A DNA stretch of 53,677 bases. Source: Bacillota bacterium. GTDB lineage: Bacteria; Bacillota; Clostridia; Oscillospirales; Feifaniaceae. The DNA lies in the NCBI GenBank assembly GCA_030705925.1, contig JAUZPM010000006.1, positions 1 to 53,677 on the forward strand, given 5' to 3'. Below are positions 17,638-26,219 of the stretch, piece after piece (position 1 is the first letter of the stretch; each line of letters begins with the position of its first letter). Both the position numbers and the translations under genes were made by a program. A model generated the notes under the pieces. The model saw only the letters and a list, made by a program, of their open reading frames with translations. It was not told the origin of the DNA and ran no database searches.

Positions 17638-19860
17638 TTAAACTCCTGCTTTTGAAAAAGCTGTTATAAGTGCTACCGGAACGACCCACCAAAGCTCCAT
17701 CACGAATGCACTTAGCGGTGTTGCCGCATTAAATCCGCCTACAAACTGTAAAAATACTGCGGCGGCGCCCCCGACAACAAGCGCGGCAATGCAAATAAGA
17801 ATATTTATGTATATCAGATTCTTTATCTTTATTGTTGCTGCATGCGCACGAAGATACGATGCAACGTCCTTTGTGATCGTCACAATCGGCGGCGTCCCAT
17901 TTTGTGGCTTTAAATCGTTTACACTTTCAATAAGCCTGTATGGAAGCACTCTAACCAGCCTTTTGTTCAGATAATATCTTTCGCAGATGTATTCCTGCGT
18001 AAGGTTCGGGTCACAGGTCTTTACAGTGACTTTGACGCCTGTTGCCAATATCTTTTTCAGGTAACGCTTTACAAATCGGTTTTCAGTATATTTAAGTGAG
18101 AAGATCGCTGCAAGCCTTCCGTCGACCGCAATAAACAGCGGCACCTTTCCTCCCTCTTTGATCTTATCGGCGACCCCGTCTTTCGGAATCCTGACAAGGT
18201 TCACAGCCATAAGATCCGCGTTGCCGATGAGAAGCAGTTTTCCATCTACTGTTGCTGAAAATCCCCTCTCATCGAGATATTCGATCTCACTGACCTCTTT
18301 TAAAAGCTCCATACGGCTGTTTATGACCTCGATCATAACTGCCGTCATTGGGCTTTTTATTGTGTTATATATACTTGCGACATCCACCACGACTTCTTCC
18401 ATCTCGGCACCATTATATAGTTTTATGCCGCATAGTTTAAGAGACTTTGACGGAAATATATCCAGATCGCTGACGATAAGCGCATCAGCCTGTGACATCT
18501 TTGAGACAGCCTCATACCCCATAATCGAAGCGCCTGACAGCTTTAGCTTCTTTGACAGCGTAGTAAATGGCAGTTTGTCGACCACGCCTAATATGACAGG
18601 AGCTGTGAATGCGATGGTCACAATAAAAGCTGTCAGCCCGTCTGAAAGCGTGCCGATTATACACGAAACAACAAATAAGACAAATGCCAGCGTAAAGATA
18701 ATGCAGGAGTCAATGGTGACAAAACTATTGTAACTGCGTTTTGTAAAAGCCTTCGTGAAAAAATCGCAAGAGTCAATATTAGGAATTTTCGAAACATAAG
18801 CCGTCACAGACTCATCGTTTTCTGTAACTGCCCTGCTGAGACCTTCAATATCAACTAGCTGACCGCATGTCTTATCAGGCTTAAAAGATATCAGCTTGTA
18901 ATCTATCCTTACCTTTTTCGTAAGTTCAAGCTCATAATACTGATATATGAAAATCGCCGCAGCGGGGATGGCGCTGTATGAATAGGCCGTAAATCCTGGA
19001 AGCACTATAACAAGGACAGCCTGCGCCAGGGCCGCAAAAAGCATTGTCGATATAAGAAACGCCGCTCCGGGCTTTCTTTTAATTATTGTGTATACCGCTT
19101 CCCTCAATATCGGGATGGAGCACAGAAATACAACGCCTAATAGGCATAAATTTGAGAGCATGAATACTTTTATGCTGTGCGAATATGATACGAAGCTTGG
19201 GACAGCCAGCATAGACAGGTTTTGAGACAGCCCCAGATACGAAAGCGCAATGGTTGAAATGGCTATCAGCAAAAGGGAGATTTTGAGCCCTCCTGTTTTC
19301 CTGTCGAGAGTTCTTTTAACGGTTTCATAATCCTTGCCATCAAGCGGATGAGGCATATTTACGGCATCGTTAATCCTCTTCACCCTTTTGACAGTACCGG
19401 ACAGCAGGTTTTCTCTTAAATTTTCAGCCTCTTCATCAGTAAGTTCCTCATCCTCAAATGGAGGAGAAGCCGATTGCTTCATCATCTCGTCAAACGAAAC
19501 ACCATCTTCTTCGTCATCCTCTGCAGCTTCCGGAGGAAGGGTAACTATAAATTTATGTTTCTTTTTTTGGCTTTTTTCCTCATTCTTAATTGCATTCTGC
19601 TCACTATCGCAAGTTTCAGATGAAATTAAATGTTCCTTATATTCCTCTTCAAAGCCCATTTTGCTGTCAGGCACCGGAGTAACCATAGCGATTTTATTTA
19701 TCATCGCTATATATGAGCCAGCGGTCTTATCCATAACGTCTTTATCAGCGGCAGCACCGGAAACCAAGGCGTCTATATCTATGTCACTTTCAACATAAGT
19801 TTTGTCATATTCCGAACCGATTTCTTTGAGTTCGTCGATATCAAGATCGCAATATTTCAT
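17638..19860 (-). CDS. degenerate P-type-ATPase-like membrane protein
   Basis: A 740-residue protein. Residues 1-190 are a hydrophilic, acidic cytoplasmic region. Membrane segments follow at about 194-212, 232-250, 265-307 (two), 376-425 (two) and 678-735 (two). The layout matches a P1-type ATPase: GASIMGYEAVSKMSQADALI then V-S-D465-L-D-I-F where an ATPase has F-D-K-T-G-T; GFSATVDGKLLLIGNADLM as in the nucleotide-binding domain; and T615-C-D-P-N where TGDN is expected. The catalytic Asp position is acidic, but KTGT is gone and no GDGxND hinge motif is present. It is therefore unlikely to be an ion pump and may be a pseudo-ATPase with a regulatory or scaffolding role. It lies 11 nt after the methyltransferase gene and is probably cotranscribed. 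Confidence 0.65.
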   Translation of the reverse strand: MKYCDLDIDELKEIGSEYDKTYVESDIDIDALVSGAAADKDVMDKTAGSYIAMINKIAMVTPVPDSKMGFEEEYKEHLISSETCDSEQNAIKNEEKSQKKKHKFIVTLPPEAAEDDEEDGVSFDEMMKQSASPPFEDEELTDEEAENLRENLLSGTVKRVKRINDAVNMPHPLDGKDYETVKRTLDRKTGGLKISLLLIAISTIALSYLGLSQNLSMLAVPSFVSYSHSIKVFMLSNLCLLGVVFLCSIPILREAVYTIIKRKPGAAFLISTMLFAALAQAVLVIVLPGFTAYSYSAIPAAAIFIYQYYELELTKKVRIDYKLISFKPDKTCGQLVDIEGLSRAVTENDESVTAYVSKIPNIDSCDFFTKAFTKRSYNSFVTIDSCIIFTLAFVLFVVSCIIGTLSDGLTAFIVTIAFTAPVILGVVDKLPFTTLSKKLKLSGASIMGYEAVSKMSQADALIVSDLDIFPSKSLKLCGIKLYNGAEMEEVVVDVASIYNTIKSPMTAVMIEVINSRMELLKEVSEIEYLDERGFSATVDGKLLLIGNADLMAVNLVRIPKDGVADKIKEGGKVPLFIAVDGRLAAIFSLKYTENRFVKRYLKKILATGVKVTVKTCDPNLTQEYICERYYLNKRLVRVLPYRLIESVNDLKPQNGTPPIVTITKDVASYLRAHAATIKIKNLIYINILICIAALVVGGAAAVFLQFVGGFNAATPLSAFVMELWWVVPVALITAFSKAGV

Positions 19861-19871
19861 TACTCCCCCAC

Positions 19872-20636
19872 CTACCGTTTTATATTTTTCTGCCGAACGA
19901 CCTCATACATTAATATTCCGGCTGCGACAGATGCGTTTAGTGAATTGACTTTCCCAGCCATCGGAATAGACAGCAGAAAATCACAGCGTTCCTTTACAAG
20001 CCTGCCAAGCCCCTCGCCCTCGCTTCCGACAACAATGCCGACAGAACCGGACAAATTCGTCTCAAAAAGATTTGATGTTCCCTCTGCATCGGCACCATAA
20101 ATCCAAAGTCCCTCTTTTTTAAGCGACTCGATTGTCTCAGCAATATTTGATACTTTAGCAACAGGCATATGAATAACAGCGCCCGCTGAAGCTTTTACAA
20201 CAGCAGCTGTTATGCCTGTACTGCGGTTTTTAGATATGATCACGCCATGTGCCCCTGCAGCTTCTGCTGTCCTAATAATAGCGCCAAGATTGTGCGGGTC
20301 GGTAATCTCGTCGGCTATTACGACAAAGGGCGACTCGCCCTTTTCTTTGGCTGATTCAAGAATATCCTTAACCTCAACATATTCTTTTTGCTGGATATAT
20401 GCAACAACACCTTGGTGTGCCGATATTCCTGCAAGATGGTCAAGTTTAACTCTGTCAGCCTCCTGCACCGGAATTTTCAGTTCTCTTGCAAGAGAGATGA
20501 TACGTACTATCGAGCCTTCTCTTTCTCCCCTTGCAACAAATATCTTTTCAGGCGGTCGTTTACTTTTCAGCGCCTCAAGCACCGGATTTCTTCCCGCTAT
20601 TATTCCTTCACTGTTTAAATTATCCTGATTTTTCAA
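19872..20636 (-). CDS. rlmB: RlmB/TrmH-family rRNA 2'-O-methyltransferase
   Basis: A SPOUT-class methyltransferase of 254 residues. The N-terminal substrate-binding domain (GIIAGRNPVLEALKSKRPPE) is followed by the knot motifs: 1, DPHNLGAIIRTAEAAGAHGV; 2, GIVVGSEGEGLGRL; 3, SLNASVAAGILMYE. Members 2'-O-methylate a guanosine of 23S rRNA (G2251 in E. coli numbering). The start is placed at TTG 20636, with GGAGG 5 nt upstream. An ATG at 20657 would put that GGAGG inside the coding region. RlmB versus a close TrmH paralogue cannot be fully separated here. Confidence 0.85.
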   Translation of the reverse strand: MKNQDNLNSEGIIAGRNPVLEALKSKRPPEKIFVARGEREGSIVRIISLARELKIPVQEADRVKLDHLAGISAHQGVVAYIQQKEYVEVKDILESAKEKGESPFVVIADEITDPHNLGAIIRTAEAAGAHGVIISKNRSTGITAAVVKASAGAVIHMPVAKVSNIAETIESLKKEGLWIYGADAEGTSNLFETNLSGSVGIVVGSEGEGLGRLVKERCDFLLSIPMAGKVNSLNASVAAGILMYEVVRQKNIKR

Positions 20637-20674
20637 AAAAACCTCCATAATTTGCAAAAAGTATATTTTATTTT

Positions 20675-20704
20675 ATTATATATCATTTTGTATGTTAAGT
20701 TCAA
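20675..20704 (-). promoter_or_regulatory. promoter of the rlmB-pseudo-ATPase unit
   Basis: Minus-strand TTGAAC (20704-20699) and TATAAT (20680-20675) are 18 nt apart, 38 nt upstream of the rlmB start. Confidence 0.6.
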
Positions 20705-20782
20705 TTAATACATCGGAAATTTATGCTTATTTGTAAAAAAGGTGACAAATAAAAAGAAAACCAGGAATTTTTTTGTTTTTTC

Positions 20783-20811
20783 TTGACTTTGCACTTTGTT
20801 TTATGTATCAT
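20783..20811 (+). promoter_or_regulatory. promoter of tRNA-Trp
   Basis: TTGACT (20783-20788) and TATCAT (20806-20811) are 17 nt apart. The tRNA begins 19 nt after the -10 box. Confidence 0.65.
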
Positions 20812-20829
20812 ATTATAGCAACTTAATCT

Positions 20830-20905
20830 AGGGGTATAGCTCAGCTGGTAGAGCAGCGGTCTCCAAAACCGCGTGTCGAGGGTTCGATTCCTTCTGCCCC
20901 TGCCA
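20830..20905 (+). tRNA. tRNA-Trp (CCA anticodon)
   Basis: A 76-nt cloverleaf. The acceptor arm AGGGGTA pairs with TGCCCCT. The D arm GCTC/GAGC holds the AGCTGGTA loop. The anticodon arm GCGGT/ACCGC holds the loop CTCCAAA, whose middle triplet CCA reads UGG. The T arm contains GGTTCGATTC. The discriminator is G73 and the 3' CCA is encoded. It is single, with its own promoter and terminator. The anticodon matches the UGG specifier of the trp-operon T-box at 34,529. Confidence 0.97.
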
Positions 20906-20909
20906 ATAT

Positions 20910-20952
20910 AAAGAGCTGGTAAGCAATGCCAGCTCTTTAGTCTTGTTTTAAT
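20910..20952 (+). terminator. intrinsic terminator after tRNA-Trp
   Basis: A 10-bp perfect hairpin (AAAGAGCTGG at 20910-20919 with CCAGCTCTTT at 20929-20938) is followed by the weakly T-rich AGTCTTGTTTTAAT. Confidence 0.7.
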
Positions 20953-20991
20953 AATTATACAATTTTAGTGTTCATACTTAGGGGTGACTTT

Positions 20992-21456
20992 ATGTACACG
21001 AGTACTATCGAGAGATTTTTAGACAAAAACATAGTACCCACAGAAACGGAAATTGAAAACCTTATTGGTAAATCGGCTGTAAAAAGGTTGCAGAAATTCG
21101 AAGCTTTTCTTAACAGCAGTTATGAAATAGCAAGAGAGTTAAAATTCCCGTTTGGCAATAATTACGGATGGGGTTATAAATTTTCCCAAAAAAGCAAGCT
21201 TTTATGCTATCTTTTTTTTGAGAAGGGATACTTTACAGTTACTATAACTATTGGGAAAAGTGAACTCAACAGGCTTAACAAACAGCTAAACAGTCTCCTT
21301 CCAAAAACAAAAGAACTTTGGGACAATCGCTATCCCTGTGGAGAAGGCGGATGGATCCACTACAGGGTCGAAAGCGACGCTGAGCTGTCTGATGTTCAAA
21401 AACTAATATGTATCAAGAAAAAACCCAACATAAAAACGCCAAACCTTTACCTATAA
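20992..21456 (+). CDS. DUF3788-like protein
   Basis: A 154-residue soluble protein starting at ATG 20992 with AGGGGTG just upstream; an earlier in-frame ATG at 20968 lacks such a site. Features resembling DUF3788 proteins are PTETEIENLIGKSAVKRLQ, the aromatic WGYKFSQKSKLLCYLFFEKG and ExGWIHYRV near the C-terminus. Members are single-domain proteins common in gut Firmicutes, with no proven function and a YdhG/DUF1801-like fold. It stands alone between the tRNA terminator and a bidirectional terminator, on the opposite strand to dapL. No catalytic motif is visible. Confidence 0.65.
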   Translation: MYTSTIERFLDKNIVPTETEIENLIGKSAVKRLQKFEAFLNSSYEIARELKFPFGNNYGWGYKFSQKSKLLCYLFFEKGYFTVTITIGKSELNRLNKQLNSLLPKTKELWDNRYPCGEGGWIHYRVESDAELSDVQKLICIKKKPNIKTPNLYL

Positions 21457-21461
21457 AATCG

Positions 21462-21493
21462 AAAATCCTCCTGTTATTACAGGAGGATTTTTT
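21462..21493. terminator. bidirectional intrinsic terminator
   Basis: A 12-bp stem (AAAATCCTCCTG at 21462-21473, CAGGAGGATTTT at 21480-21491) encloses a 6-nt loop and continues into a T6 run. It lies between the convergent DUF3788-like gene and dapL and can serve both. Confidence 0.88.
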
Positions 21494-21502
21494 CATAAAT
21501 AA

Positions 21503-22696
21503 TTATTTTAAAGATGCAACAGCCTTTTTAAGACGTTCAACCGCCTTTATCGTGTTTTCACGACTGTTGAAAGCTGTAAGGCGGAAAAATCCCTCGCCGT
21601 TTTCGCCGAACCCCTCACCCGGAGTTCCCACAACATTTGCGTTTTCAAGAAGGTAGTCAAAGAAATCCCAGGATTTCATGCCGCCGGGGCATTTGAGCCA
21701 TACATACGGGGAATTTTCTCCGCCTGTATACCATATATCAAGCTCTTTCATCGCGTTACAGATTAATTTGGCATTCTCTTTATAATAAGCGACCGCTTCT
21801 TTGACCTGACGCTGTCCTTCCTCGCTGAATACGGCGGCGGCTCCCTTTTGCACTATAAAGCTTACGCCGTTGAATTTTGTCGTCTGTCTGCGCAGCCACA
21901 TTTTGTTGAGTGACATACCGCCTGACACCAAGTCAAAAGGAACAATCGTATAGCCGCAGCGTGTCCCCGTAAATCCTGCTGTTTTTGAAAGCGAACAGAA
22001 TTCAATTGCGCAGGATTTCGCGCCCTCGATTTCAAAAATACTTCTCGGAAGATCAGGATTCGAGATAAATGATTCGTAAGCCGCGTCAAAAAGGATAAGA
22101 GCACCGTTTTTAGCGGCAAAATCTACCCATTTTTTTAATCCTTCACGGTCATATGCCGCCCCAGTCGGATTGTTTGGAGAACATAAGTAAATTATATCGC
22201 ATTTAAGCGTTTCATCAGGCAGCGGCAAGAAACCGTTTGTTTCGTCTGCCTTCAGATAAACGATTTTGCGCCCGTCCATAACATTCGTATCTACATAAAC
22301 GGGATAAACGGGGTCGGGAACAGCGACAATATTATCTTGCGACAGTATATCGAGAATGTTTCCAAGATCACTTTTAGCGCCGTCGCTTATAAATATCTCG
22401 CCCTCTTCAAGAGTCACGCCGTTTTTAGCGTAATATTCCTTAACAGCGTTTTTAACAAAGTCATAACCCTGTTCCGGTCCGTAACCGTGAAAAGATTCTT
22501 TTTTGCCCATTTCCCTCGATGCCTCGGCAAGCGCGTCTGTAACCGCAGGACAAAGAGGCAGCGTTACATCTCCAATGCCTAGCTTTATGACTTCCCTTTC
22601 AGGATGCTTTTCACAGTAAACCGCAACCTTTTTTGCTATGTTGGAAAAAAGATAGCCCTCTTTGATCCTCTGATAATTTTCATTGATTTTAAACAT
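21503..22696 (-). CDS. dapL: LL-diaminopimelate aminotransferase
   Basis: A 397-residue fold-type I PLP enzyme close in length to characterised DapL. Visible motifs are [38 protein letters not shown] and the PLP-lysine segment [17 protein letters not shown]. It converts tetrahydrodipicolinate plus glutamate to LL-diaminopimelate plus 2-oxoglutarate in one step, bypassing the succinyl and acetyl branches of lysine and peptidoglycan precursor synthesis. It overlaps dapF by 8 nt and ends the long nitrogen operon. It consumes glutamate made by the upstream genes. GGAGG lies 6 nt before the ATG. Confidence 0.95.
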   Translation of the reverse strand: MFKINENYQRIKEGYLFSNIAKKVAVYCEKHPEREVIKLGIGDVTLPLCPAVTDALAEASREMGKKESFHGYGPEQGYDFVKNAVKEYYAKNGVTLEEGEIFISDGAKSDLGNILDILSQDNIVAVPDPVYPVYVDTNVMDGRKIVYLKADETNGFLPLPDETLKCDIIYLCSPNNPTGAAYDREGLKKWVDFAAKNGALILFDAAYESFISNPDLPRSIFEIEGAKSCAIEFCSLSKTAGFTGTRCGYTIVPFDLVSGGMSLNKMWLRRQTTKFNGVSFIVQKGAAAVFSEEGQRQVKEAVAYYKENAKLICNAMKELDIWYTGGENSPYVWLKCPGGMKSWDFFDYLLENANVVGTPGEGFGENGEGFFRLTAFNSRENTIKAVERLKKAVASLK

Positions 22697-23549
22697 TAAG
22701 CGCCTCCGTTTTTAAATCTGCTACTTCCCCTTCAAACACAAATGATGCAGGACCGGTCATATACACAGTTTCATTTTCAGAATATATAACCACAAGATTT
22801 CCCCCGCGAAGTCTGACGGTGATCTCCTGTCCCTTTTGGCATATCCCGCAAAGCACAGCCGCAACAGCGGTGGCACATGCGCCGGTTCCACATGCCAAAG
22901 TCTCGCCGCTTCCCCGCTCCCACACACGCATCTCAAGAGTTTTATCATCAACGACTTTAACGAATTCAGTATTCACCCTGTCAGGGAACATTTTATCGTT
23001 TTCCCAATCCGGCCCGATTTTTTCAAGATCGAGTCCCTTCACGTCATCGCAGAAAACAATACAATGAGGATTACCCATTGAAACGCATGTTATACTATGC
23101 TCTCCGCCGGCAATCTGCACTTTTTCGTTAATTACTTTGCCCTTGCCGAAACGGACGGGTATTTTTCGGCTTTCAAGTATCGGTTCGCCCATATCAACTG
23201 TTACGGCAGACACGGTATTATAGTCTATTTTTAAAGTAAGGTATTTGATGCCGCTCAATGTCTCGATTGAAAGAGAAGTTTTTGAGGTAAGTCCTTTTTC
23301 ATATACATACTTCCCAACACAGCGGATCGCGTTGCCGCACATTTTGCCTTCGCTTCCGTCGGCATTGAACATGCGCATCATAAAGTCAGCCTTATTCGAC
23401 GGCAGGATCAAGACTATTCCGTCCCCGCCGATACCAAAATGCCTGTCACTTAGCCTTATCGCTGTTTCTGACAGGTTTTTAGGCATCTGCGACAGGCAGT
23501 TGAAATATATATAATCGTTTCCGATTCCATGCATTTTAGTAAACTTCAC
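22689..23549 (-). CDS. dapF: diaminopimelate epimerase
   Basis: A 286-residue DapF with both active-site cysteines of the two-base, cofactor-free epimerase: [15 protein letters not shown] in the N-terminal half and [17 protein letters not shown] in the C-terminal half. It makes meso-diaminopimelate from the LL form supplied by DapL. The start is GTG at 23549 with GGAGG 6 nt upstream; that site overlaps the end of the ANTAR gene, so the genes are coupled. The usual length supports a full gene. Confidence 0.96.
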   Translation of the reverse strand: MKFTKMHGIGNDYIYFNCLSQMPKNLSETAIRLSDRHFGIGGDGIVLILPSNKADFMMRMFNADGSEGKMCGNAIRCVGKYVYEKGLTSKTSLSIETLSGIKYLTLKIDYNTVSAVTVDMGEPILESRKIPVRFGKGKVINEKVQIAGGEHSITCVSMGNPHCIVFCDDVKGLDLEKIGPDWENDKMFPDRVNTEFVKVVDDKTLEMRVWERGSGETLACGTGACATAVAAVLCGICQKGQEITVRLRGGNLVVIYSENETVYMTGPASFVFEGEVADLKTEALNV

Positions 23550-23550
23550 G

Positions 23551-24120
23551 TCATACCTCCATAGAACTTATAATTTTTTCCGCAACCTCACGCCGGGTCA
23601 TCCTCTTATCCATAGCGGCTTTCTCTATATGACGGTGAGCATCCTGTTCAGTCATATGAAGCCGCTCAATAAGCAGCCATTTTGCACGGTCAATAATCTT
23701 AATGTCCTCGACTCGCTTTTGCAGCTTATCCTTTTCACGGCTTATATTCTGCATCCTTCTAACAGACGCAAGAACAAATTTTACCGATTGGTAAAGTCCC
23801 GTTTTGCTGAACGGTTTTGAAATTACCAGAACACCATAGCTCTCCATCTTTTCAGCAATAGCGTCAGCATCCTCCGCCTTTATCGCCATTATCACCCCTG
23901 ATGCCGATTTTGTGCAGATTTCTGCAGCAAGTTCTTCTCCTGCTTCATCCTTTAATGGGGGGTTGATGATTACTAAATCATATTCGCGGTCAATAAGTAA
24001 GCGTCTCGAGGATGAGCCGCTCTGTTGAGTATCAATATGAACAAAGCCGAATTCGGAAAGACAATCTTTCATAAGTTTGCTGCTTCTATCGTTACCCGAT
24101 ACGATCAGGATTCTGTCCAT
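23551..24120 (-). CDS. ANTAR-domain response regulator with degenerate receiver
   Basis: A 189-residue protein. Residues 1-120 are a receiver-like domain (MDRILIVSGNDRSSKLMKDC, and KPFSKTGLYQ as the conserved-Lys strand). The phosphoacceptor strand reads DLVIINPPLKDE, with Asn where Asp is expected, so it is probably not phosphorylated normally. A helical coiled-coil linker (RRMQNISREKDKLQKRVEDI) leads to the ANTAR domain (residues 135-189), with the signature aromatic/Ala pattern in KWLLIERLHMTEQDAHRHIE. ANTAR proteins bind paired hexaloop hairpins in leader RNA and prevent termination. It sits directly after glnA. No sensor kinase is nearby. Confidence 0.88.
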   Translation of the reverse strand: MDRILIVSGNDRSSKLMKDCLSEFGFVHIDTQQSGSSSRRLLIDREYDLVIINPPLKDEAGEELAAEICTKSASGVIMAIKAEDADAIAEKMESYGVLVISKPFSKTGLYQSVKFVLASVRRMQNISREKDKLQKRVEDIKIIDRAKWLLIERLHMTEQDAHRHIEKAAMDKRMTRREVAEKIISSMEV

Positions 24121-24149
24121 ACCATACCCCCTAACTCACAGCGCAGCGG

Positions 24150-25481
24150 TTAACACTGTTCAAAATACCGACTCATTTCAAATTCAGTAATCTTATGATT
24201 ATCACGTTTACTAGCATAGTAATCGGCACATTCTTTTCTTTTAGCGGCTAAATATTTGTTGAATACCAAGTCACCCAGTATTCCCTTGCAGAAACTGCTG
24301 TTTTCAAATAAATCGAGTGCAGTTTCAAACTCAAGAGGCAGGCAGGGAATATTTTTTAGAACTTCTTCCGGTGCTGTAAACAGATTAATATCATCGCTGT
24401 GTTTAAGAGGCAGCTTTCTTTTTATTCCGTCAAGCCCTGCATGAATAAGAAGGGCAAACGCCATATAGTGGTTGCAGGCGGGGTCGGGACTGCGAAGTTC
24501 CATCCTGCTCGTATTGCCGCTAGCGGCCGGAATGCGGATAAGCGGGGAACGATTGCAATGAGACCATGTTATGAATCTCGGTGCTTCAAACTCCCCTATA
24601 CGTTTATATGAATTTACAAGCGGGTTTAAGACCGCTGTCATCTCAGCGACATGATCCAGGATTCCAGCAATAAAGCTCTCCGCCTCTTCAGAATGTTTGC
24701 CGCCGTCAGCACAGAACAAGTTTTCCTCCCCGCGGAAAAGAGACATATTAATATGAAGCCCGGAACCGCTATTATCTATCATCGGTTTCGGCATGAATGT
24801 AGCATGTAATCCCGCACGTGCAGAAATCGTCTGAACAACAGACTTGAAAGTTATAAGATTGTCAGCAGACAAAAGTGGACGATCATGCATAAAATCGACC
24901 TCATGCTGTCCCGGTCCTGATTCGTGATGTGAGCTTTCGGGAGTTATGCCCATTTCTTCAAGAGTTAGACATATTTCACGGCGCACATTTTCGCCTTTAT
25001 CAAGCGGAGCAACATCAAAATAGCCGGCTTTATCATGAGGGGTAGTAGTTGGATGCCCTATCTCATCGGTATTGAAAAGATAGAATTCGCATTCAGCACC
25101 GATCTTGCATGTAAAACCATATTTATAAAGCTCTTTCTCTGCCCGTTCCAATAAAATACGTGAATCTCCCTCGAAAGGATCACCATTCGGTCTGTATATA
25201 TTACAGTAAAAGCGGACAACTCTTCCCTGCTGTGGTCTCCATGGCAGTACGCTGATAGTAGAAGGCTCAGGAATAAGGAACAAATCTGATTCCTCAATAT
25301 TTAAAAATCCTGAAATAGAGGATGCGTCAAAACCAATGCCATAATTAAACGCACGTTCAAGCTGAGACGGCATTATGGCAATATTTTTAAGTCTTCCGAA
25401 TATATCGCAAAACTGAAGTCTTATAAATTTGACATCATTCTCATTAATAAACTCCATGATATCATCACTCGTACCAGCCAT
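24150..25481 (-). CDS. glnA: glutamine synthetase type I
   Basis: A 443-residue GSI-alpha-sized enzyme that makes glutamine from glutamate, ammonia and ATP. Motifs in order are the beta-grasp segment FCDIFGRLKNIAIMP, the Asp-50-type loop FDASSISGF, GAECEFYLFNTD, HHESGPGQHEVDF, GSGLHINMSLF, ITWSHCNRSPLIRIP and RMELRSPDPACNHYMAFALL. There is no adenylylation site, consistent with the alpha subtype that is controlled by feedback and proteins. AAGG lies 11 nt before the ATG. Its place between the GXGXG subunit and the ANTAR gene couples GS and GOGAT production. Confidence 0.97.
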   Translation of the reverse strand: MAGTSDDIMEFINENDVKFIRLQFCDIFGRLKNIAIMPSQLERAFNYGIGFDASSISGFLNIEESDLFLIPEPSTISVLPWRPQQGRVVRFYCNIYRPNGDPFEGDSRILLERAEKELYKYGFTCKIGAECEFYLFNTDEIGHPTTTPHDKAGYFDVAPLDKGENVRREICLTLEEMGITPESSHHESGPGQHEVDFMHDRPLLSADNLITFKSVVQTISARAGLHATFMPKPMIDNSGSGLHINMSLFRGEENLFCADGGKHSEEAESFIAGILDHVAEMTAVLNPLVNSYKRIGEFEAPRFITWSHCNRSPLIRIPAASGNTSRMELRSPDPACNHYMAFALLIHAGLDGIKRKLPLKHSDDINLFTAPEEVLKNIPCLPLEFETALDLFENSSFCKGILGDLVFNKYLAAKRKECADYYASKRDNHKITEFEMSRYFEQC

Positions 25482-25508
25482 GGAAATACCTTCTTTCCTT
25501 AAATCGGA

Positions 25509-26219
25509 TTATACGTTAGTGTACATCTGCTTGTATGGATTCTTAGAATTAGGACGAAGTACGAAAAATTCCGAAGCTAACAGTTTGCCTGCGTCTTCAC
25601 CGAAAAGGCGGGCATATTCTTCAACATACTCTTTTATTTCAGATACATCTTCTGCTTTTTCGCAGATCACCTGTTTTGGAAGATCGGTCGGCTGTATGGT
25701 ACTTCTAATATAGATCTTTCCGCCATGCAGTCCAGTTCCGCAGAACGCTCCTACAGGACAGCCCTCGACGCCTATACCCAGAACAACTATGATGCCTCCG
25801 GCCTGATATTCGCCGAGGAAATCACCTGTTCTGCCGCCCACAACTATTACGGGCTTATGCTCTTTATATTCTTTCATATGGATACCGACACGATAACCTG
25901 CGTTTCCTTTAATAAATATATATCCGCCGCGCATAGCGTATCCGGTCGTATCTCCGCAGTTTCCGTGAATAATGATTCTGCCGTTGTCCATCGTATCTCC
26001 GGTCGCATCCTGCCCGTTTCCATTAACGATTATATCTGTCCTGTCAAGGTAAGCGCCGAGCGCATTGCCGGGAGTTCCGTAAACCGTCAGCGTTTTGCCG
26101 AAAACACCTGTCCCAATATAACGCTGCCCCAGAACATTGCGAACCTCAAGATTCGTCTCGGGACTCTCTTTTATTTTATGATTCAAATCAATAAAATACA
26201 ATCCTTTAGCATCAATCAT
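25509..26219 (-). CDS. glutamate synthase GXGXG-domain subunit
   Basis: A 236-residue right-handed beta-helix protein matching the C-terminal GXGXG domain of the GOGAT large subunit. The repeating G-x2-G-x3-G pattern runs through it (VYGTPGNALGAYLDRTD, GNCGDTTGYAMRGGYIFIKG, GGRTGDFLGEYQAGG). In split-type glutamate synthases it is a separate protein that supports the ammonia channel and inter-domain contacts. It overlaps the FAD-protein gene by 8 nt and lies upstream of glnA. Confidence 0.9.
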   Translation of the reverse strand: MIDAKGLYFIDLNHKIKESPETNLEVRNVLGQRYIGTGVFGKTLTVYGTPGNALGAYLDRTDIIVNGNGQDATGDTMDNGRIIIHGNCGDTTGYAMRGGYIFIKGNAGYRVGIHMKEYKEHKPVIVVGGRTGDFLGEYQAGGIIVVLGIGVEGCPVGAFCGTGLHGGKIYIRSTIQPTDLPKQVICEKAEDVSEIKEYVEEYARLFGEDAGKLLASEFFVLRPNSKNPYKQMYTNV

